Assembly: GCF_001039355.2 (NCBI RefSeq)
Contig: NW_019775731.1
Location: 1 to 56,705, forward strand
Source: Lingula anatina
Lineage: Eukaryota; Brachiopoda; Lingulata; Lingulida; Lingulidae
Reading direction: 5' to 3'
DNA length: 56,705 nt
How positions within the stretch are numbered: position 1 is the first letter of the stretch; every line of letters begins with the position of its first letter. Positions 1 through 13,033 of this stretch are shown here, piece by piece. Below the pieces are notes generated by a model. That model was not told the origin of the DNA. It ran no database searches and worked only from the letters and a program-made list of their open reading frames with translations. Both the position numbers and the translations under genes were made by a program.

Positions 1-2775
1 AACTTTGTTGTCTACATTGGGCACCATGAAGTCTCCATATAGAATAGGCAGTGAGGGCACAGCATCTTGAAACTGGATGTGGAAATCTGCCAGCATGTGT
101 TCTTTCATTAAGTTGTCAAACCAGTCCCTGTCTTCATCATTCACCAAACGGTCCTGGAACACGCGGCAACTCTCGTGGTACCACAGCCGCAGGAATTCCT
201 GTAGTGTCTGCAGTGGAATGGAATTGGAATCTTATAGTCATTGTTATCAAAATGACGGCTACAAAAAACTCTTAAATATGTTTTTTGACATTATCAGACA
301 TCCAGTATATAGATCTACAGATAAATTTTTCTGAACTTATATTAATTTCTGTCAACAGATTATTACTACAAGTTTAATAAAACATTATAATCATAGATAT
401 AGATTTGAAAATTTGTGTATAGACAGCTGGAAAATTCTGTCAAACATGATTTTTCAAAACTCCATAAAATCAACTTTACAAAACTTTCTATGTTTTAAAT
501 GAATGGATGAGTTAGTATCAGCTGTTAATGAGGCAGATTGGATTCATTACCTCCAGCTTAGCAGCGTCTGCCATGAGCATGCCCTGGAAGACTTTGGAGA
601 GATCCCTCAAGTTGAATGTGTAGTGGCTCTTGGCTGGAGTTGGTAGCAGCTGTTTTAGAATGGTGTTGTACATATCGATACAGGTGTCTACCATTTGGTC
701 ACCATGGTCACGCACTGCGGGAGGACTGGCAGCTGTAAGGTGACAGAAAAAGTGTATTCAACATCAGACTTTAAGAGGCAAGTCTAAATAACTGGCTACA
801 TTGACTGCAACATTTACATTCAACTTCAACATTGCTCCCAATAATCTTGTTCAATATAAGATGTTTGCTGGAAGCTAAAAATACATGCTCATGGCAAATT
901 TCTGAAAGTGACCAGTGCAAACTCAATTTAAAGAGACACAGTATAGGAATACAATGTTCTCACCTAAAAACCAGTTCAAGATGGTTCCAAAGATCGTCCG
1001 TTTGCTGTCATCCTCCAGGTCTGTGAAGGCCAGGTAGTTGAAGTGACGCAGCAGTCTAGGAGTGACTGGATTACGTCCACCACCAGGGGGACCCATTGCA
1101 GTCACGAAGTTCACATCAACAAGATGGCGGAAATCTCCTATGGCTTTTCTGTCGTACCAGCCTTTGAAGTCCATCCACTGTCTGATCAGCTCAATAGGCG
1201 GCTGGGCCCCATAAGTCTCCAGGGCAGGCATGTTCAAGTCATCAACAAAAAAGATGAAGTATTTTCCAAGAGGAGGTCCAAAAACTCCCTTTCGCCTGAA
1301 ATAATAGAAAGAAAGAAAACTATAGGCATTGGTGCATAAAATTGGGATTTAATATACCATATCTTTAATATGAGGTAACATTACTAGCGGTAACAATGAA
1401 TAGATTACCAAGAAAGTGTTTTATTTATAAGACTTAGAAGTGCTGTCTGGGTTTAGAATTAAAATACAAAACCACCATTACTACATAAGAATAATCCATA
1501 AAATATAATTATGCAAACAGTATTCACAATTTAGATTTTTAAAATTTCAACTTTCTACCTTTTGTCAAGTTTGCCATCAATCAGATCTTGTGTCTGGTTT
1601 GCGCTGGTTTTGGCAGAAAACACAATGAATTCTGGGATATACTGTTTTGGCATGCCTCTGCTCAGTTTGTCTGCCAGGGAGAGGGTCTTTCCTGTCCCAG
1701 TAGGACCCACACACAATACCTGGAGGAAAAATCATTGTCAAGGTTTACATTAATAAATTTCCAACTAAATTGGAAGGAAATTATCACTTCTGCATTGAAA
1801 TTAACCTTAGGAAAGTGAAATATTTATCAATAAAAATGTAAACTATAACTTGTCTAGTGAAATTTCCCTTAAGAGAGTGAAATCCTTATCAATAAAAAAA
1901 ACCTGAGGCAATATATTGAAAGAAAGCAAAAGAAAAAATATATATGGAAACCACAGAACATGAGCGTCAATTTTTGATTTTTGGTAATATTTTTTGTTTC
2001 AAAACTATGAATGAATTCTATTTCCTTTTTTCCCTTTTTAAATGGAACTTACTGTTTTATTGTTAGACAGAAGTATTTCAATGATGTATGCACTTCTGAT
2101 GGTGTCCATGGTGGGCACAATGATGTCTGAGAACTTGCTGTCCGGGGGTATAGAGAAATGAGCACGGCCGTGGAACCAATCCAACCACTGAATCTAGATC
2201 AGAAAAATAAAAACACTCAAACTCTTTTTTTCCAATAAAAGGCCACAATTTGTTCCAAAATGGACTTTAAATTAATGTAACCATTGAACCAGAGCAGTAA
2301 CATTTTTTCAATATAACAAACAGTTACATGTTATTTACCAGACTTCAAACTGGTAATTACAAGTAAGTGGATCTACTTCCTCTATGGATTGTGTCAAATT
2401 TCAACAAAGTGTTAGAAAATGCTTGCAAAATCTTGGTGTTTTATTTTGTACCTTGCGTTCTCCACCTGCATCCTCCTCCTCGTCGTCTCCATGGCCTCCA
2501 CTAATGCCTCCATCATCCAACCTATAGTCATATACCAAGCCTTTCTCTGGGAATGGCATTGTGCACTGGAATAATTTTTTTTTATTTTTATGCATAAAAA
2601 TATAAGGTTTTACATGAGAACATAATATGTACAGTTAATAAATAAAATTCACAAACTTCTTATTTTCCAGAAACACACCCAAAAAATGCCTCATCATCCA
2701 ATTCATACCAAACATAAAGTCTGCTTTTGGAACAGACATAAATTATTTTCAGGTTTTATATTAATATAAGCGCGC

Positions 2776-2847
<72 letters not shown>

Positions 2848-3039
2848 ACAAACACACACACACAAATAATGCCCACTTACATTTTCTTTCTTCATCTTCT
2901 CTCTGAGGTAATCGCTGAACTTCTTCCTTCCATCATTATCACAGGTGGCACCCACAGTCCAGATCAGGGAGAAGATAAACCAAGGCTCAATGAGATCCAC
3001 AATACGCTCCAGTTGTTCCTCTGGCATTTCCTTTTCTCC
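1..3039 (-). CDS. DNAH1: DNAH1 exons for AAA3 (runs off the window)
   Basis: Exons: 2881-3039, 2452-2565, 2053-2193, 1559-1719, 964-1295, 551-732 and 1-207 (cut by the window edge; codons end exactly at base 1). The signatures are [22 protein letters not shown]; an acidic linker [21 protein letters not shown]-loop [91 protein letters not shown]; and [23 protein letters not shown]3 is the regulatory nucleotide site; its Walker A Lys-Thr and Walker B Asp-Asp are present. The final visible exon ends [10 protein letters not shown], which in relatives comes shortly before AAA4. Confidence 0.93.
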
Positions 3040-3359
3040 CTGTGTTCATGTAAAAATACAAAGCATCCTGTACTTTCTTTTCTCAACTAGTGGACTCTCT
3101 TTGAGAGCTGCTAATATTTTGTGAAAAATGTGAAAAAGTATAATAATCATATTTTTCAATTGCTTCATAATCAAAGCAAAAGCCATGCCTTGTACATAAT
3201 TAAATTGGTTGTCAATACCATTTAATAATCCAGGTATATCTATATGCATATGGGACATTGTTAATGATGTTTGAACCTAAATGCAGGACTATAAATGACA
3301 CTATAAGTATCTTAAAATGTGAATATAATAGCAATAGGCTATTAGATGCTAATTATACA

Positions 3360-3424
<65 letters not shown>

Positions 3425-6400
3425 CACGCATGAGCACATGCAAATAGCATGATACTTTGATGATTGGATTCTAGATTCATACTTAGAAATTGCCTATGAC
3501 TATATATAGCTATAATAGCTTTATTACTGGCAGATATCTATGAAAAAAGAATAAGGTTGCAATTTTGTTTATTATTTATCAATGATAATTGGGTAAAAGC
3601 AGGACTAGCCTAGTGGGATTTTTATACTGCCTACCCAACACCCCTGAAAAGCATGTTTTATATGCTTAACTACAAATAATACTCTCTAGACCTGAGTATT
3701 TCTTACCCGTTGATACTTCCCTGGTACCCTGTGCTATTTAAAATAAACCCCAAACAGATTAAAGCAAAACACAAAAATATGTTAAATTAAACATGACTGC
3801 AATAGAGAATTGGCTAAATGCCAATTAAGAGATCCAATAAAAACAGAAATAAACAAGTAACATCAAAGAAAATAACAGAAATGACTCTTCCATAAATCAC
3901 TTCTGACTTGTATTGGGTTAAGAGAGAATGATTAATATTTTAAATACAACTCCACTTACTACTTCTTCTTCCTCATCACCCAATATTAAATGCTGGATGC
4001 ACAGATAAAGACAGCAAGGAGAGAAGATGGAAAGTTAGGAGAAGAAAACAAAGACAAGAGAAGGACATAGATATGAAAAGTGTCAAATGTGAAAACAAAA
4101 CTCACTGATCAAACATTTGTCATTAAATGTGATAAAAAAAGAGAAGTAGTACTATCTAAAATGGCTGTTCAAATATAAAGGAAACATGTAGGAAGTGAAA
4201 ATATCAGGCTACCTCTGTGTACTTCATCACGTGATTATTTATAATTTAATATGATAAACTAGAGAAGTTGATGTTTATATCACCACACCCACCTCTTTAG
4301 GAATGAAGGGGGTGAAGTAGCATTCCAGCAGTTTCAACAAACTAAAGGTCAAGTTGCTGTCCATAGATGGCACAAATTCTTTCATATTGCCTCGCAGGAA
4401 ATGAATGGAATCCTGAAAATTTCACAAACAAAATCATTTAAAATGTCACTGAGCATATATAAGCTCTCTGTAATCTATTTGCTAAAACAGGCAAAATATT
4501 AAATCTCATAATGCAAACACATGTTGATATATTACATGTTAACATGTTACATGAAATCCATATTTCTTTGTAAAATAGTAAAAATAATCAAAATAACAAC
4601 AACACAATCTGGTTACCTCCAGAAATGCATCAAAGAGTGCCTGAAACTTGTCCTTGTGTGGGTATATAGCATCAGGCAGCCTCTTAAGCCAGCACTCTAC
4701 AAATGGTGACAGGCCCAGAATACTGGGTTCCAGGTACACCATACCACACCTACTGACAGTGGCAGGGGAGGCCACTGCCAGGTCCTGCACTTCAAACATC
4801 ATAGTCATGTGCTGGAAGAAACAACATATGTTAATTCTTAAGGTATTATGCTCAATTAAACAAAATGTGTTGAAATATTTCAAAGAAGACTAATAGATTT
4901 TTAATATGTAGTAATAACATGTAAAAGATGCTCTCACAATACAGAATTCAAAGTAAATACAAGAAAGAATTTTCAAATTATCCATAATGGTAGAATATGA
5001 ATGGGCTTGTGAAAAAAAAAACAACTAACCTTATAAGATGCCCAAAACTTACAACACAAGAAAAAAAACATACGCGTTTTTAACAAACATGACTATTTGA
5101 AAAAAAAATTAGGACATCAGAAGTCAAACATTGTAGAATCCCAAATACCCCGAATGTACACATACACTTCTACATTATATACCTCAGTTAATTTGATGAT
5201 CTCTCCACTGCTGAGACACAACTTCTTATTGTCATCCAGCACAGTGTTCATGTTCTCAATCCACACAGCATCCACAGGGCCATCAAACAGATACCAACGC
5301 TTGTCTGCATCCTGGGCAGAGCAGCCCTGTCTGATCAGAGTGGACAAGATCCCATCAGTCCTGGAATAAAAAGAAAAAAATAATAATAATAGCATATCCA
5401 GTAGAGCATAAAATAGGAGGAATATGATTTCATATATCAAATATACCAGTACTTACTGACCCTACCCACCTTACTCCAAAATTACTCATCATCAATGAAT
5501 AACAGCAGTTAACAGCTACATGCATTGCTTTTGCAGGCAGTAACAAAAGGAAAGAAAAAAGGAAAAAAACACTTAGTCTAGTAGTTCAAATGCAGACATA
5601 TAAATGTGCCTACCATTCGTGTGTCATGAGATCAAACTCTCCATACAGCTGCCCCATAGTGATGGACTTGGGGTTGAGGATATAGGTGTGGGTAGCCTCA
5701 AAGGGCACACCAGCTGGAGATGGTTCTCCCTTCAGTGAAGTCATGGCTTTCTGCAGGACCTCATAACACTAGAAATGAAAACAAAATGTGAAAATGTGCT
5801 AAAACCATTTGCAATTAAAAGGACTCTTGTAGCATAAAAGGTAACTATGATTCTTGTACTATCACAGCATAAACTGATGACACTTCACTCCACAACTGTC
5901 CATAGTATATTATGGCATTTTCTATAATATGGCATTATTTTGTTTATATATCCTCTTAAATTTAATTTCAACTTTTTTTTTTATTTTGCAATCTTAAATA
6001 TAATGTATTCAAGGTCATACTTTTGTCTTTCCGGAACCAGTTGGCCCAACCAACATAAGTCCATGGCGCACAACAGTGGTCTCATAAAGCTGAATGCACT
6101 TGTGTAGGAATCCATCCACTTCTTTGATGCCGAGTTTGACACAGGACTTGTTGAGGGCTTCACTAAGAGCTCCATAGTCAATAGGTTCCTCTCTAAATAA
6201 AAAATAGGCAATATTAGAGGTTCAGAAAAAAGGTACGAATCACAATCCAAGTACACTATATAGAAGTCTGAGGCATTCAGCAGTTAACAAAGTGAACTGA
6301 TAAAAGAAAGTTTTGAAGTTTAACAACTTGTAATGTACAAAGTTTTTGGTTCAACAATTTTTTCTATGCTTTCATTTCATCCATTTATCTAATTATTTAT

Positions 6401-9400
6401 TTATTTTTGAAAAAAAAATTAATAATGACTTAAATTTTTTAGGACATCTAAATATATAAAACATACTTGATGTTGGGGAAAAGATCTGATACAATGCCGT
6501 TGAAGAGTTTCAAATCATCTTGCAGGAACTTAGGCACATTCACATCTCTGATGGCTCTGAGAGCAATCAACTCTTCATCCATCTTGGGATTCTGTCTCTT
6601 CAAGTTGCCGGCGGCAGATATCACACTCTTCACAGCACGCATACCAAAGTCATAGTGATCCTGAAACCAGACATATACAACTTAAATGAATACACAATAT
6701 ATAAAGTTAAAACTTAAAATGGAGATGTCATTTATCTTGAATTATCATCTTGGTCTCTTTTTTCATCAAAATGGTAACAATGTTTATATATATAATTGAT
6801 TAACTTTAAAAAAAATTCTGAAATCTTGTAACAAGTTTTGCAAAGGAACTGCTGTCAATCATACTGAATTCAAACCCAAAACCCAAAACACTACAAAAAA
6901 TAAAATAAAATAAACCACTTACCTGTGCACTAAGCTGTTCAGATGACAACTTGAAAGTTGTTGTGATTTTCTTGGAGAGGATCTTGGCATCAGAGAAACC
7001 AAAGGAGAACAAACTGATTTCTGCAATCAGGGCATAATCTGGCACCATCATAGCCACAGGACGGAACAGAGCCTGGAATACAAGGGTGTGTCTTTTTACT
7101 GGCCACAGTCTTATTGTTGTTTTTTCTTTTATCTACTTGCTTTTGAAACACCTACTTAAAACATGTCTTGTAGCAAAACACTAGAAAAAAAATGCTTATA
7201 CATGGATCCCTCTTCTATTTATTTATTTTTTTTTTGGTGGGTCAGTTATACTTTACTGACACTCCCAGATTCTATAGCCTGGCTGATGTCTTGATTTCAG
7301 TGAACATTTCCTGCTGTTTACCTTCAAGTTGTCAGGCAGTTCTGTTCTGCCTGCATAGCCAGGGTTCATGGTGATGAACACAGCACAGGAATTCTTCAAA
7401 GCCAGCTCTACGCCTTCAAAGATGAACCTGTCCACCTATGAAACAGACACATTATTACATCACACGATGTGAACACATTGATATTTTCAATATCAAGTCA
7501 TAATATCAATACAAAGCTATAGTAATATTGACGTTTATAGTATACCAAACTGTTTTGTGATTAAACTCAATTTTGACTGTAATATATTTTGTCTTAATTT
7601 ATCAAAAATATGATACAACCATCCTTTTATTTGAAAATGCTATAAGTTTACAAAGTTGGGCATGCTGGTGATACATACACAGCATCTCCAGGCAAAACCA
7701 TAAATAAACACAGGTAATCATAAATACATAGAAACACTTAAGTTTGTAAGTAAGAAGTGGATAATTTCTGCTAATTAAAATAATCAATAAAAATAATAAT
7801 TAAATATAATCTACATGCTAATGGGATGCTTCTACATGTATGTTGTCGAAGGAAGAAATAACTACCCAGCTGTCAGCCCGTATTTCTCTTCTCTACCTAC
7901 CTTAGCAATGAGTGCTTGCTGTATTTGGGTGATCTGCATGGCCACCACTGACAGCACCTCTATGTCAATACGGTTGAATTCATCAAAGCAAGCCCATGCC
8001 CCTGAACTATAGAGGAAGGGAAAAGAGCTTGAAGTTATAACTACTGATTTGAAGCTACAAGCAAGAAAAGGGGGGGGGGTCAGGGATAGACAGGGTGAAC
8101 AAAATGCCCATAACCTGATGTTCTTTCCATGGTGAATCTTTTCCCAAAGTTGCAGACAAAATCATAGAGATTTATGGAATCAAATATTGAATTTAACCCC
8201 AATCTCAAATTAAAAAAAAAAAAAAGATAATCAAAAAATAATAAGATAGTAGCATGGCCATGCAAGTGAGGGTACTGCCTTGGGAAATACTACCTACAGA
8301 TTGTAATGCAGTGTACAAGGTAATGGGGTAACCTGTAATCAATACATGCTATACACTATGCTATGATTGGTAGAGGTCTATAGGATAATCATGCACGGAT
8401 GCCAACTCTACATCCTAAAATGCTGATATCTTTTGCTAGACATGTTATCAACAATAGAATAACACCTGAAATAAAAAGGAATTAATTCTGAAAAATGGGT
8501 AAAATACATGTAAATGTGTAGAGCTGGCAACCCTGAGTAGCTATATGTAGATCAGGTCTGGGGTGATAGTTGTACACGAAGAACATGCATATTGGCATAT
8601 GCCTAAATAATATGCTACTGTCTAGCAAGTATGGAGAGCACCCTATGTCCAGACATATAGTGCCTACCCTTTGCTGTTGAGCTTTTTGAATGGTTGTGAT
8701 CTGCTGAGCAACCACTGATAACACCTCAATGTCGATACGGTTGAACTCATCAAAACATGCCCACGCCCCAGCACTGGAAGTAGCACACCACAGAGAAACA
8801 TAATCCAAGTGCAGTGCTCAAAACACAACACTTTTGTGCAAAAATTAATATTTTTTCTTTCAACACAAGGCTTTCTGAAATATGAGCAATTCTAAACAAC
8901 ATACCATTTCAAAATTACTTCATAAATGAAAAATAAGTAAGGTTTAGGAAAAAAAGGTGGTGGAAATCAATATAAATTGCAAGCAAACCCCATGTACTCC
9001 AGTATGGTTTACGATACACAGTTTTGGATAGGGAATCCCAAATGCGACATTCATTAATACAAACATACATTCAAACAAGTACCCAGTTTTTGCATATCCA
9101 CAAATAGAAAATGCTTACATAAAATCAACCATATTGAAAATCTAATAGCAATCTTTCGATCAATTAAATTACTTTTGTCAAACAAAATTTTGAGAAGCAA
9201 AAATGAACCATGAACTTTTAAAGAATCACATGCTTCTGTCTATATGAACTATCAGCAGTCAGTCTATTATTTTCATCTAATCACCTTGCCAATCCTTTGA
9301 AGAATTTCCCCATAGCCATGAAGTCAAGCTGGTCAGAGCAGTTGAAGACCACACACTGAATGGCAAAAGCCTTGGCCAGATCCTTAGTGGTTTCTGTCTT

Positions 9401-12400
9401 CCCTGTCCCTGCAGGCCCAGCAGGGGCACCACCAAACTTTAGATGGAGGGCCCCAGTCAGGGTCAGGTAACATCTGAAATGGTAACACATTAGTTTGAAT
9501 GTAGACACATATTTTGAATATGAAAGATACATTTTACCACAAGTATATGGAATCTCCACAGAATGCATATCCAGGTACAAGAACACTAAACAAATGAATA
9601 AATGGAAATAAATAAATAAATGACTAAATAAAATCATAAAAATAAATAAGTAAATAATCTCATCACCATACCGATCAGTCAGTGGTGTAATAACCAAGCG
9701 CCCTGTGTTCCCCAGATATTCATAGCCATACAGAAACTGGGCGTTCACAGCCCGGGTGTACATGTTGTCATCTTCCAACCAGTAGTACCTGCAAACAGTA
9801 CAAATATGAACATCACTTTCAAGGGCATTGTGCATAAGCATTATTACGAAAAAAAGAAGAGATAACTTGCAATACATATTCTTCCATGAATTAGATCAAA
9901 TCAATTACAACTTACAATTAATAATAATATGTTATTTCAACTTTGATTAAGCATGTTTGAAGAAAACCTTCACCACCAAATCATTCAGTAACATCATGGG
10001 GTTTATGTAGGATTAAATTTCATTTAGCTGAAAAGCTGGATAATCTTAAGCAATTTTTTAATGAGATTAGTGATATCTCTCGCAAAACAGTAAAACATTT
10101 CACATTTTCCCAACCAAATTAGAACAACCTTAGCATTTGGATAAGATTCTCTATACTAGGGTAAGCCAAGCTATCTTAACCTTTTGGTTCAGTTTTTCTA
10201 TACCTCAACTGGCTGATCCATTCAAAATCATTGACATTTTCCACTTTCTCTTTGACCATGTTTGCCACCACATCCCTGGCGTGGACCTCAATGACAATGA
10301 GAGCAGACAACACCTGGATTCCAATACGTGTCAATGTCCCTCCTGTCACCAGGTTACGCAGGTCATCAAGCTGTGAAAACAGAAAAGAATCTTTGACACT
10401 GACGGCAAATAAGTGACTAAAAATGCTGATCAGTCAAAACGAAAGACCATACAGAAAAATGTGCATATGTAAAGTGATGTGAAGTGTGCACTAAAAAAAA
10501 AAAAAAAAAAAAAAAACAGATGCATATCTTTTAATCGTTCTTCTTTTTAATAACTTTTTTGTTCAATTCTGGAAATATTTACAACTACATGTGTGTGCAT
10601 GTCCCCCATTTACCTGACTAAGCAAGTTTTGAAACAGTCCAGGCAGATCTTTTCTCTCCAGTGCTGCTGACACCTCAGAAGTCCAGAATGTCTGACAGCC
10701 AGCTATGACAACCTGGCCAGGCCACTTGACTACCCACTCTGTCCTAGGGATCTGAAGAGAACACATCCAATCCAATTTTCTTATTAGTCTTATTCCTATC
10801 ACATGATATTATCTTTCTGTCTGTCAGAAAATATATGCTCTTGATATAAATAATAAAAAAATAAAACAAATAAAGGTTTCTGAAATCACATGATATTTTC
10901 TTTCTGTCTGTCGGAAAATATTTACTCTTAATATAAATAATAAATAAATACATAAAATAAATACAGCTCTTACCTTTTCATAATCTTCCAAAGCATCTTT
11001 GATGATAAATCTGAGACTCTGCATCATGACTCTCTCCACCTCCAGTAACCAGTCCTCCACATTGCCAGTGGGATACAGGGACTCCTTGAAACTCACTGAT
11101 TCTCCTTCTCCAGAGTACATAGTCGTGATCTTCAGATCATCCTCAAATTTGAGCTGGAAAAACAAAAAAAAAGCATGGTGGTGAAATAACAGAATTGTTA
11201 AAATAAATGCAATAATTTAAAGAGAACCTTTTGTGTAGATGGTTGATACCACCTTTTTCATCATATTATTCACTTCTTTGGAATTTTGAACATAATACAA
11301 ATAGTGAATAGTTTCTAGAATGACATGTTTTCTACATTTGAAAACTTCAAAAAAAAATTTCTTTTTAATCATCAATACACGAGATATAAAGAAAAACCTG
11401 TTTCACATTATAGGTAAACAGTTTGCCATGTCTCACCTTGGCAATATTCTCAAAGCACTTCCTAAGATGAGGCTGTACAGCTGTAGGATCTTTGGTCTGA
11501 GAGAGAATCTCCAGCAGTTCATCATCAGACAAGAAGTAGAAGCGGGGGAAAGAATTTCTCTTGGTCTCCAAGTACTCGCTTAAACCCTTCTGGACCTGCT
11601 CCAACAGTTTGTTACACTCCTTCAAGTTGTCTAACAGGCGGGCGTCAGGGCACAGTGAGATCACCTATAGAAATATAGAAGTGACATTCTTTAAATCTAA
11701 ATAGTTGACTGATTATAAGCAGGGATTGAATGTTGAAAGACAACGTAAATGTTATAATCTCCATTGTTTACATACTATATACCACACAGCTTTCAAGAAG
11801 CCAAGAATGAAGAAAATGGCAGCTACATAAGATCAGACAAAATAAAAATGTGCTTTCCAAAAATAACACAATACACATATAAACAAAAGGACACACCAGT
11901 GTGCACATAGGACACTGGGACTAACAATTTATACACATTTGTGCATGCATACACAAACCCTCACACATAAATCCATACACGCACCTAAAATACAGAAACC
12001 GCTTTAACTATTAACATTTGTTCTGTATCTGTATTATAGCTTTGGGGCAGGATTTAATGTGGCAGAACATGAACAGGGTCTCAGGCTTACCTGTGGATTG
12101 TCCCGTGCCTGCTTCATCAACTTCCTCCAGATTCTCTCCATGGTTTGATACCTCTTGCTCTCCACTGGCAGCTGGCGGTTGATGTCCTCTGAGCTGAAGA
12201 TGGGCTCCAAGTACAGCCATGACCTCTGGCACAACAGCCACTCATCAAGGACATCCTGTCAAACACAAAACATGTATTCACCTATAGTTTCATCTGTGTG
12301 TTTGCTTGATGTAAAGCTATAACCAATGACCAGCTATAACTCACATTTGAAGCCACAGAGTGTCAAATCATGTTAACTGCTAACAATACACTTGTAAGAT

Positions 12401-12993
12401 ACATACTTGTCATCTGGAAGATTTTTTAAAATCCTCAGCCAGCAAATCTTACAAAGAATACAAAATTTAAATGTTTATTCAAAATTGTCTTTTATCCTCA
12501 ACTAACTGCAATTGTTATACAGTGTATATATTGCTTCACAGCTTACCTGAGTTGTTCTTAGTTTACTTTCCCATGTACTGATTCTCTCCTCAAAAGGTTT
12601 CTTGAATGGGGAGAAAGACATGCTCTGGGTCATGACAATGTGATCATCCAGAAGCTGTGAGATTTCCTCTGATATTTTCACAATGTAGGTGCCTGTATCT
12701 TTATATGGCATCACTTCAAAGAGCACTGGTGCCCATTCACCTTCCATCTTGTCAAGAGCCTGATAAATAAAAGTACAAATTGTGATTTACTATAACATTC
12801 AACTCAAGGTTCCATCCTCAGATATAATTATTGCATGTGTAGAACATAGTCCATCTTTTTTTCCCTGCCATACAAAAAGCAGGAAAAATAATAGGAATTT
12901 AACTCACTAAAGACGAAGTTAATTAAAAAACATATTATAACAAATCTTTACAAAAACTGATCAAAACAAGGACAAGGGGCTATACAGTACATT

Positions 12994-13033
<40 letters not shown>

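Noticed and set aside
2761-3027. Cys-Val and Ala-Arg rich tail of a minus-strand frame
   Set aside because: It is a translation of the CA/CG microsatellite past the donor at 2880, not protein.
7901-8006. Idea that the second AAA1 exon is a pseudo-exon or assembly duplication
   Set aside because: Both splice sites are intact, the frame is open, phases match, and differences are mostly silent or clustered after Walker B. An assembly artefact would be near identical and would include flanking intron.
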